Made by a program: the position numbers and the translations under genes
Notes under the pieces: model-generated
The model's database searches: none
Seen by the model: only the letters and a program-made list of their open reading frames with translations
What the model was told of the DNA's origin: nothing
Shown: piece after piece, positions 1-6,379 of the stretch
How positions within the stretch are numbered: position 1 is the stretch's first letter
Layout of the letters: every line of letters starts with the position of its first letter
Origin: Hallerella sp964501065
Lineage (GTDB): Bacteria; Fibrobacterota; Fibrobacteria; Fibrobacterales; Fibrobacteraceae
Length of the DNA: 64,000 nucleotides
Direction: 5' to 3'
NCBI GenBank assembly: GCA_964501065.1
Contig: CAZCRF010000005.1
Coordinates: forward strand, 4,581 to 68,580

Positions 1-796
1 TCACGCCGATGAAGACGTTCCCTTCGACGCGGAGATCCGCCTTGTAGGCTGCCCGGACGCAGTGGCTTGCGTCGTCACTGTCGAAGAGGTTGTTCGCCAC
101 GTGGACTTGCCCGAACCGGACGCGGGGCATGCGCTCCTTGGAGCCGTCCGCCCACCAGTTGTGGTGAAGGGTCGTTTTCAGTTTGCCGGAGTCCGTCGTC
201 TTGCTGTCGCTGTTCCCGATCAAGTTGGAAAACTGGTGCTCCGAGGATGCGCTCGTGTAGTGGAATTTGCTCCAGGAGATGGTGACGTAGTTCGCCCCGT
301 TGATGACGTCCAAGTTCCCGTCTTCGCCGTCATAGACTTCCACGTGGTCTATCCAGACGCGCGTTCCGCCCTTTACGTGCATGCAATCCCCCGCGTCCTT
401 GTCGATGGCCCCCGCACCTTCGACGATGATGTTCCGGATGATGACGTTGTCGCCCGTGATGTTCAAGACGGTATTGTCTTCGTTGGTGGTCCCCGTGTAG
501 GTCTGTTTTAGAATCGCGCCGCGGTAGCCGTAAATGGTGACGTTCGATGCGACTTCGATGGCGCTCTTGGAGGCGACTGTGTAAGTGCCCGGTTTGACGT
601 AAATCGTGTAATTGCCCGCTTCTGCGTATTTCCGCAGGTCGCTTGTCGTGCTGACCGTGACAACGGTTTTCCCGGCGCCGCCGGTGGTCCCCCCGTTTTG
701 GGTCGCCCAGCCCGCGATGGGCAAGTCTGGCGCGATGGCTGCAAAAGAGGTTGCGGCGAAGGCCGCGGCAAACAGAGTCGCTTTTTTCAGTTTCAT
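1..796 (-). CDS. Secreted pectate lyase, PL1 family (C-terminus beyond left edge)
   Basis: Only the N-terminal 265 residues are in the window; the frame is open to base 1. It starts with a signal peptide (MKLKKATLFAAAFAATSFA). Then comes a right-handed beta-helix of the PL1 pectate lyase type: WIDHVEVYDGEDGNLD and TISWSKFHYT near residues 148-180, HHNWWADGSKERMPRVRFG from residue 211, and VHVANNLF. The WIDH, HHNWW and PRVRFG blocks are hallmark PL1 motifs carrying calcium ligands and the catalytic Arg. It should cleave polygalacturonate by beta-elimination outside the cell. A GGAATGG Shine-Dalgarno-like stretch precedes ATG 796, and a palindrome at 811-832 lies just upstream. Any carbohydrate-binding or secretion domain would lie outside the window. 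Confidence 0.93.
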   Translation of the reverse strand, partial: MKLKKATLFAAAFAATSFAAIAPDLPIAGWATQNGGTTGGAGKTVVTVSTTSDLRKYAEAGNYTIYVKPGTYTVASKSAIEVASNVTIYGYRGAILKQTYTGTTNEDNTVLNITGDNVIIRNIIVEGAGAIDKDAGDCMHVKGGTRVWIDHVEVYDGEDGNLDVINGANYVTISWSKFHYTSASSEHQFSNLIGNSDSKTTDSGKLKTTLHHNWWADGSKERMPRVRFGQVHVANNLFDSDDASHCVRAAYKADLRVEGNVFIGV

Positions 797-810
797 GATC
801 ACCCATTCCT

Positions 811-832
811 TTTTTGAGAATGTTCTCAAAAA
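811..832 (-). promoter_or_regulatory. 22-bp perfect palindrome in the leader of the pectate lyase gene
   Basis: Arms TTTTTGAGAA and TTCTCAAAAA flank a central TG. The element lies 15-36 bases before the pectate lyase start codon, immediately upstream of its ribosome-binding site. Half-sites of similar sequence (TTTGAGA near 897, TTCTCAAA near 984) occur further upstream. It reads like an operator for a dimeric regulator; a role as an RNA hairpin is also possible. The rest of 797-1036 is AT-rich and holds no gene. Confidence 0.5.
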
Positions 833-1036
833 ATTCTGCATTCAAATTAAGATTTCTTTGAAGGAAAAGCGAGAGGAATTTTCTAAAATAAGGTGAATTT
901 GAGAGAAAGTGGCTAAAATTCGAAATTTTCAAAACGTTGCAAAGAAAATTTTACATTAAGCCGAAAGGTCTTCTGTTTCGTTTGTTCTCAAATTGTGCGG
1001 AGTTCGTTGCGCGGACTTTTTCCTGGATTCGGCTAG

Positions 1037-2743
1037 TCAGTCTTCTTCCGGATTTTCGAAGCGGAGTAGTGCCGCTGCGAGTTTCTGCCCGCTTGGGAGT
1101 TCCGCGTCTTTGGAAAAACCTTGGGGCAGTCGGCGAAAGCCCACGTTTTGGATTTGCCCGGAGAGTTTTCGAATCGCTTCGTCAGCGGGGACGTTTTCCG
1201 CGTTCTGCAATAGGTTGAGGAGAAAAAGTCCGGTTCCGCTGAGGGCGGGAGTGCGGCCCGTGGGGAAGACCGCCCGGAGGTTCGCGCGGATGAATCCGAT
1301 GGAAAGTTCCTGGCCTCGGAGGCGCACCTTGACTTGCCGTTCCTGGGGGCTTCGCACCTTCAATCCTGGAGTCAAGGCTTTTGAAAGGGCGGTCAAGGGG
1401 CGGCATGAAAATTTCCCGAACGCGGGGAGGCCGGTCGGAGGATTTTCGCGGGGGGCTTCCGCGGAGATTTCCTTCGCCCTTTCCGTTTCGCAGCACGGTC
1501 TGTAATTTCGCATGACCAGAACCGTGTCCGCGACGTTCAGGTAATCCCCGCAGGCCCCGACGACGATGACCAGGTTCACTCCCAGCTTTTTCAGCTCTTC
1601 CGCCCGGTCCGCCAAGGGAATCAGGGGTTCGTCCTTTTCTCCGACTAGGGCGCGCATCCGCTTGTCGCGGATTAAAAAATTCACGGCAGAGGCGTCTTCG
1701 TCGATGTAGAGCGTCTTTGCGCCGAACTCCAACGCTTCCAAGAAGTTCGCCGCTTCGCTGGTGGAGCCTGATGCCGCCTTGGTGCGGAAGGATTCCGTGG
1801 AGACTCCGAAGGGGAGGTTCTTGACGAATGGCGAGATGCGCGTCCCGTTCACGACTCGCCCCGGTTCTGCGGCGATGCGGACTGCCGAAGGGTCTGTCAC
1901 CACCCACTCGCGTCCGTCCCCGAGTACATGCGGAACTGTAGCGCTTTCCAAGGCGTCGAGGAGGGTCGACTTCCCGTGGTAGGCGCCGCCCGCGATTAAA
2001 GTGATTCCCGCCGGAACGGCCATGCCCGGAATGCTCTTTCCGCAGGCTTCGAAGGTTTGCAACAGTTCTTTCGGAGATTCGAACGGCACGGCGTTCTTTT
2101 TGGGCGAGTCGCTCTGTCCCGATTCGCGGGGGAGAATGGCTCCGTTCGGGACGAAGGCGACAAGTCCGCGTTCCCGCATTTGTGCAAGGAGCGACTCCCG
2201 GATTTCCAAAGATTCGATGGCCGCCGCCGCTCCGACGCGATCCTTTTCCGTATTCAGGTAGAGCGAAAGCAGCAAGTCCGGGATTGTCGATGTCAAAAGC
2301 TCGATGGCCGCCGCCGAATCGATTTGCCGTTTTTCTCCCGGAAGCTCGACGGAGAGCGTCGCTTCGACGACCGCCTTCCCGCCGTTTTCCGAGGGTCCGC
2401 CCACCCAAAGGGAGTTGCGCACCAGGATTTCGCTTCCCGGAGTCATCACGCTCACGGGGAATTTCTCGTCCGCATGCGATTCCACTTCCGCATGGAGCCG
2501 CCTCAGCAGGTGGTCCGCCAAGGCGAGGCGTTTCGTGGGGAAGTTCCCCCATTCCGCGGGGATTCCCAAGGCTTCTATCGGGGCCTTGAACTTGAGCCTG
2601 GACGCCGGCGCGTAAGGGTCGCCTTGCACGTGGATGAATTCCAGATCGAAATCGCCGAAGTTCCAAGTTTTCCCGGCGAGGCTCTTGTATAGCCCGTAGC
2701 TTTTGCCGGTGAAGGTGCGCAATTTTTGATAAAGTTCTTTCAT
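1037..2743 (-). CDS. ABC-class predicted ATPase (COG3044 type)
   Basis: A 568-residue protein of the stand-alone 'predicted ATPase of the ABC class' family. A Walker A-like loop GGAYHGKST lies at about residues 252-260. A Walker B-like region TLYIDEDASAVNFLIRD lies near residue 345, and GVNLVIVVGACGDYLNVAD follows. No membrane segments or transporter partner are visible, so it is probably a cytosolic ATPase; its biochemical role is not known to me. I chose ATG 2743 (MKELYQKLRTF) because the family-like sequence begins there; the frame stays open to 2860. It is a single-gene unit between the pectate lyase and the divergent PEGA gene. Confidence 0.8.
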   Translation of the reverse strand: MKELYQKLRTFTGKSYGLYKSLAGKTWNFGDFDLEFIHVQGDPYAPASRLKFKAPIEALGIPAEWGNFPTKRLALADHLLRRLHAEVESHADEKFPVSVMTPGSEILVRNSLWVGGPSENGGKAVVEATLSVELPGEKRQIDSAAAIELLTSTIPDLLLSLYLNTEKDRVGAAAAIESLEIRESLLAQMRERGLVAFVPNGAILPRESGQSDSPKKNAVPFESPKELLQTFEACGKSIPGMAVPAGITLIAGGAYHGKSTLLDALESATVPHVLGDGREWVVTDPSAVRIAAEPGRVVNGTRISPFVKNLPFGVSTESFRTKAASGSTSEAANFLEALEFGAKTLYIDEDASAVNFLIRDKRMRALVGEKDEPLIPLADRAEELKKLGVNLVIVVGACGDYLNVADTVLVMRNYRPCCETERAKEISAEAPRENPPTGLPAFGKFSCRPLTALSKALTPGLKVRSPQERQVKVRLRGQELSIGFIRANLRAVFPTGRTPALSGTGLFLLNLLQNAENVPADEAIRKLSGQIQNVGFRRLPQGFSKDAELPSGQKLAAALLRFENPEED

Positions 2744-2845
2744 TTCTCGACAAAAGTATAATTTGCAAGGGCTTTTTTTGGATTCGGGGGCTCCGACCGG
2801 GTCATTTTCTTTGTATCTTAATACCGATTCAGAAGGAGATTCTTC

Positions 2846-3382
2846 ATGACTTTTTGCCAAAGACTTTTTGCCTTGAGCGCCACGTTGATTTCATTTTGCG
2901 CCTTGTCCGCCATGGCCGAGGAACCGCCCCCCCGCGGGCAGCCCGCCAAGGTGACGATTATCACCGAACCGCCCAACAGCGAAGTGTATCTCGGCGGCGA
3001 GCTTTTGGGGAAAAGCCCCATCGAGAACCGCGACGTCCAATCCGGGCGTCAAACGTTGATCGTCGTGGACCAGGGCTATGAGCTTGTCAACAAGAGGGTC
3101 AACATTTGGCCGAACAAGCCGAACAACTTCAACTTCGGCACGGTCATCCCCAAGGGGCACATCGAAGTGACGACCATTCCCGGCAAGTGCATCATCTATG
3201 TGGACGGTGACAATGCGGACAAGACCGACGGCGCGCCGCTCACCGTGCACAATTTGGATGCCGGCGACCACATGGTGCGCGCGGAGTGCAACAACGGCCG
3301 CTCTGCGGAAAAGATGGTGAAGGTCGAAGGGGAAAAGACCGTCCAGGTGACGATTGACGCCTCCGGCAAAAAGAAGCGTTGA
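2846..3382 (+). CDS. Secreted PEGA-domain protein
   Basis: 178 residues with a signal peptide ending near SAMA-EE. Two PEGA-type repeats follow: one around residues 35-98 (VTIITEPPNSEVYLGGELLG) and one around 105-172 (IEVTTIPGKCIIYVDGD). PEGA repeats are small beta-rich surface-layer or periplasmic modules, so an envelope role is inferred; no enzymatic motif is present. AGAAGGAGA is well placed before ATG 2846. A terminator follows at 3408-3435. The gene is divergent from the ABC-class ATPase and appears to be monocistronic. Confidence 0.85.
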   Translation: MTFCQRLFALSATLISFCALSAMAEEPPPRGQPAKVTIITEPPNSEVYLGGELLGKSPIENRDVQSGRQTLIVVDQGYELVNKRVNIWPNKPNNFNFGTVIPKGHIEVTTIPGKCIIYVDGDNADKTDGAPLTVHNLDAGDHMVRAECNNGRSAEKMVKVEGEKTVQVTIDASGKKKR

Positions 3383-3407
3383 TTCCGCCGGATTTTTGAA
3401 ACGAAGC

Positions 3408-3435
3408 GGGATTGCCCTGGCGGCAATCCCTTTTT
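3408..3435 (+). terminator. Rho-independent terminator after the PEGA gene
   Basis: A perfect 9-bp stem, GGGATTGCC paired with GGCAATCCC, has a 5-base loop and is followed by TTTTT. It lies between two convergent genes. Confidence 0.88.
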
Positions 3436-3486
3436 GCGTGAATCGTCAGGATTATCGATTTCTGATGGCTCGCAAAAGTCGAAGCG

Positions 3487-4203
3487 TCACTTTTTGATTC
3501 GGAAGGCCGGCCGCCCTTCGGCGTTCTTCCCCTCTTCGAAGTATTCCGTGGCGCGAATCAGCGAAAGCCATTTGCTGTAGCCGAAGTTCTTGGGGCTGAG
3601 GGAAATCAGGCGGTTGATCTGGTTGCTGACGCGGGACGCTTCGGCGAATCCGTCGTCATCCATTTCCTCGGAAATCGCCTTTCGGATGGCGTTCATGATT
3701 TTTGTGTGCCCGCGGAGCCTGTTCTTGTCCCATTTTTCGATGGAGTTCGTCGCGGTTTCCTTTTGAGTCGGCTTCTTGAACTTGTCTATGTAGATGAAGC
3801 TGTTGCAGGAATCGATGAACGGCGACGGCGTCTTTTCTTCGCCGAAACCGATGACGTACTTCGCCTTGGCGCGGAGCTTCATCGAGAGCGGAGTGAAGTC
3901 GGAATCGCTGCTCACGATGGCGAAGATGTCGACGTCTTCCTTGTAGAGGATTTCCATCACGTCGATCGTCATTGCCAAATCCGTCGCATTCTTCCCCTTG
4001 GTGTAGGGGAACTGTTGCACGGGGCAGATGGCGTAATCGTGCAGGATTTCCTTTCCCCAGGAGCTTTTTTGGGCGAAGTTCCCGTAAGCCCGTCGGATGT
4101 TGGTTTCCCCGTATTTGGAAAGTTCCTCCATGATGCCGTAGATGGCGTCCGCCTTGGCGTTGTCGCAGTCGATAATCAGCGCAATTTTCTTTTCGTCGTT
4201 CAT
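3487..4203 (-). CDS. NYN-domain (PIN-like) putative ribonuclease with C-terminal OST-HTH-like region
   Basis: 238 residues. The N-terminal half is a NYN domain of the LabA/DUF88 type, with acidic positions in ALIIDCDNAKADA, GKNATDLAMTIDVME and IVSSDSDFTPL. This spacing is expected for a metal-dependent PIN-like nuclease core. The C-terminal half (about 165-235, with SNQINRLISLSPKNFGYSKW) resembles an OST-HTH/LOTUS RNA-binding module. The combined architecture is known in bacteria and suggests RNA processing or quality control; the substrate is unknown. ATG 4203 was chosen because the NYN core starts directly after it. It is convergent with the PEGA gene. Confidence 0.85.
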   Translation of the reverse strand: MNDEKKIALIIDCDNAKADAIYGIMEELSKYGETNIRRAYGNFAQKSSWGKEILHDYAICPVQQFPYTKGKNATDLAMTIDVMEILYKEDVDIFAIVSSDSDFTPLSMKLRAKAKYVIGFGEEKTPSPFIDSCNSFIYIDKFKKPTQKETATNSIEKWDKNRLRGHTKIMNAIRKAISEEMDDDGFAEASRVSNQINRLISLSPKNFGYSKWLSLIRATEYFEEGKNAEGRPAFRIKK

Positions 4204-4428
4204 GAGTGTCGAATGGTTAAAGGGCGATGTGGATTTTGGGAAAAAGATACTCTTTCGAAATCTGCCGGTCAAGACCTTGCGTTGAATGCGTTATTGCATC
4301 GACTGCGCATTGTTTATCGAACGATTTTGTCTATTGGCATTTCGGCTGCGAACATGGCCGACTCCTCTTGCGTCAATTTAGCCAATTTCGCAGTCCGGAG
4401 GCATTTTGTGCATTTCCTTGCTGTAGCG

Positions 4429-4525
4429 AGATTCTTCGGTCGCACGCTCCCTCAGAATGACGTTGGTGGTGCTCGGAATGACGTTGGCAAGAGAGCAGTC
4501 GTGCTGAGCGAGAGCGAAGCATCCC
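4429..4525. repeat. REP-like imperfect inverted repeat
   Basis: Bases 4430-4464 read AGATTCTTCGG..CTCAGAATGACG. Bases 4498-4524 read in the opposite orientation as GATGCTTCGCTCTCGCTCAGCACGAC in two parts. Both resemble the widespread intergenic pattern GATTCTTCGCTTCGCTCAGAATGAC. A further partial unit, CTCGGAATGACGTTGG, lies between them at 4471-4487. No associated transposase is nearby. Copy number elsewhere in the genome is unknown from this window. Confidence 0.5.
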
Positions 4526-4586
4526 TTTACTGTTCCTGGATTAAAAATCCTGTTCGAAAACAATCGCATTTGAAGAAAATGTTATT

Positions 4587-4594
4587 TAAATTTG
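4587..4594 (+). promoter_or_regulatory. TAnnTTTG promoter box for the FISUMP lipoprotein gene
   Basis: TAAATTTG matches the Bacteroidetes-type -7 consensus exactly. TTTG at 4569-4572 could be the upstream element, although the spacing is shorter than usual. It would place the transcript start near 4600, leaving a leader of about 120 bases that contains the G10 tract. Confidence 0.5.
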
Positions 4595-4659
4595 CAGCAT
4601 GCCCACCGCCGCCGACATTGCAAAGAGCCCGTCCCGGAACTCCGGACGTCTTTCCCGTC

Positions 4660-4669
4660 GGGGGGGGGG
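4660..4669 (+). repeat. G10 homopolymer in the lipoprotein leader
   Basis: Ten consecutive G residues lie 54 bases before the ATG at 4723, immediately followed by the hairpin CTGCAC-TTTT-GTGCAG. Tracts of this length are prone to slipped-strand length changes. Confidence 0.85.
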
Positions 4670-4722
4670 CTGCACTTTTGTGCAGTAAAAAAGTTGAACG
4701 ACACATCTCCAAAGGGGACTTT

Positions 4723-5925
4723 ATGAAGAAGAACGCAGTCGCGCTCCCGTTTGCCGTGGGCGCTTTTTTGTTGCTTGCCGGTTGCGGCGACGACGTGACC
4801 AAGACGACCGTCGTCGAAGATACGGGAATCTCGCAGCTCGCGAAGGGTGAAGCGTTCCCGGAATGCGATTCTTCCGCCGCGGGCGAGATGCTCTATGCGG
4901 CGGACTCGGGCGCGGTCTACCACTGCACGGGCAAGGCTTGGGCGACCCTCAACGGCAAGGACGGGGAAAGTTCCGTCGACACGGTCGTTCTCAAGGACAC
5001 CCTGGTTCTTTCGAACGTGGACACCCTCATCATTCGGGATACTTTGGTCGGCTTGAACGGCGAGAGCTGCACGGCGGAGGTGCTCGAAGACAGTTCGGGC
5101 TACAAAATTCTTTGCGGTGACGATTCCGTCGGAGTGGTGCTGAACGGCATCGACGGTACGAATGGAATCAACGGAGAAAAAGGGGAAAAGGGTGACGACG
5201 GCGAAAGTTGCACCGTGGCGGACAGCGGGAACGGCGTCGTACTCGTGCAATGTGAAAACGATACCGTCGCGCTCTACAAGGCCGTGTGCGGAACGACGCC
5301 ATACGACCCGGCGGAAAGTTTTTGTGACAGCCGAGACGGGACTGTTTACAATTTTGTCGTCATCGGCACGCAGACCTGGATGGCGCAGAATCTGAACTAT
5401 GCCTACAACGAGGGGACGGCAACCAGCTATTGCTACAGCGACGATACGAGTAATTGCACAAAGTACGGCCGCCTTTACACGTGGTCCGCGGCGATGGACT
5501 CGGCGGCGGTCTTCAGCAAAAATGGCGAGGGTTGCGGTTACGGCGTGACTTGCACGGCGACGGAGCCCGTGCGCGGCGTCTGCCCGGCGGGATGGCACTT
5601 GCCGACGTATGCAGAGTTCGAAACGCTGATTGCCGCCGTGGGCGGAGAAAGCGGGGCGGGTGTAAAGCTCAAGTCGGCGAGCGGTTGGGACGGCGATGGA
5701 AACGGCTCGGACGATTACGGCTTTTCGGCTTTGCCGGCGGGCGACCGCAGCTCGGACGGTGACTTCTACTACGCGGGCTACCTCGCGTACTTTTGGAGTG
5801 CCACTGAGCGCGGCACGAGCATCGCGCGCAGCATGTATTTGCTCTATAGCAGCGGCGACGCGTACTTGTACGTCAACCTCAAGAACTACGCGTTCTCCGT
5901 CCGTTGTCTCAAGGACTCCAACTAG
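4723..5925 (+). CDS. FISUMP-domain lipoprotein with short collagen-like segment
   Basis: 400 residues. A lipoprotein signal peptide (FLLLAGCGDD) anchors it to a membrane. Residues 142-162 are seven Gly-X-Y triplets (GID GTN GIN GEK GEK GDD GES), a collagen-like stalk. The C-terminal half from about residue 190 is the Fibrobacter succinogenes major paralogous domain: DGTVYNFVVIGTQTWMAQNL, YGRLYTWSAAM, CPAGWHLPTYAEFETL, GFSALPAGDR, FWSATE and SVRCLKDSN. This domain is typical of large families of surface lipoproteins in Fibrobacter; its function is not established. AAGGGG precedes ATG 4723. The frame is open far upstream, but only this start yields the lipoprotein signal. Confidence 0.92.
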   Translation: MKKNAVALPFAVGAFLLLAGCGDDVTKTTVVEDTGISQLAKGEAFPECDSSAAGEMLYAADSGAVYHCTGKAWATLNGKDGESSVDTVVLKDTLVLSNVDTLIIRDTLVGLNGESCTAEVLEDSSGYKILCGDDSVGVVLNGIDGTNGINGEKGEKGDDGESCTVADSGNGVVLVQCENDTVALYKAVCGTTPYDPAESFCDSRDGTVYNFVVIGTQTWMAQNLNYAYNEGTATSYCYSDDTSNCTKYGRLYTWSAAMDSAAVFSKNGEGCGYGVTCTATEPVRGVCPAGWHLPTYAEFETLIAAVGGESGAGVKLKSASGWDGDGNGSDDYGFSALPAGDRSSDGDFYYAGYLAYFWSATERGTSIARSMYLLYSSGDAYLYVNLKNYAFSVRCLKDSN

Positions 5926-6379
5926 GCGGGCGCGAAGCGACCGTCTAGCGAGCCGGAGACCGCCGTGCGGTCACCGGCTTCCCCGTCACCTCCCCGCCCG
6001 GGCGGCGTCAAGCCGCTACGTGCTTGCGCTTCGGCTTCACCCGAAAAAGTTTTCGCTCCAGCCGGTCGTGAATGGAGTCCCGTTTTTAGGCGCGTTCATT
6101 CTCCCGTGGCGCGTCTATGCCGGTCGGCGGATATTGAAAAAATTTCGCGGAGTGCGTCGTGCTCCCCGACCCGGACGTGGAGAGGCAGAAAGCTCGCGTG
6201 GAAAGTTATCTGGGCCTTTCGCGACATTTCAGCTCCGGCAGAAGGTTTTTGAAGCTTTTCAATGGGATATGATAAATTTGGGAAACTCGGAGGGGCGCTC
6301 CGCTAGACGCTGATTTTTGCCAGGGATTGAGCTTTTCAGCCCCGATTTACCTATTTTCTAAGGGTCAATAGGAGATTTT
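5926..6379. other. 454-base GC-rich non-coding stretch
   Basis: No convincing gene. A long GC-rich hairpin sits at 5951-5979 right after the lipoprotein stop. A 12-bp palindrome CCGCCCGGGCGG is at 5994-6005. The 3' end (about 6330-6379) is AT-richer and should hold the RNase R promoter (TATTTT near 6349) and its AGGAG ribosome-binding site. Confidence 0.6.
5951..5979 (+). terminator. Strong hairpin after the FISUMP lipoprotein gene
   Basis: AGCCGG pairs with CCGGCT and GACCGC with GCGGTC around a 3-base loop, with one A-A mismatch. No T-run follows, so it may act as a Rho-dependent or mRNA-stabilising 3' structure rather than a classical intrinsic terminator. Confidence 0.5.

Larger units (their letters stand above)
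4204..4722. other. 519-base non-coding stretch
   Basis: No gene is supported here. The region is more AT-rich than its surroundings. It contains a degenerate REP-like dyad (4429-4525), an exact TAnnTTTG promoter box (4587-4594), a G10 homopolymer (4660-4669), a small hairpin CTGCAC-TTTT-GTGCAG (4670-4685), and the AAGGGG ribosome-binding site of the following lipoprotein gene. Confidence 0.7.

Noticed and set aside
3706..4722. Long open frame in phase with and upstream of the FISUMP lipoprotein, passing through the G10 tract
   Set aside because: It runs antisense to the NYN gene for about 500 bases, has no ribosome-binding site, and the lipoprotein signal peptide begins only at 4723.
5994..6005. 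12-bp palindrome CCGCCCGGGCGG
   Set aside because: Expected in GC-rich DNA and too far from any promoter or stop to assign a role.
6037..6099. Minus-strand frame of 20 codons with a GGGAG motif, in the GC-rich gap before RNase R
   Set aside because: Too short and without any supporting similarity; could be chance in GC-rich sequence.
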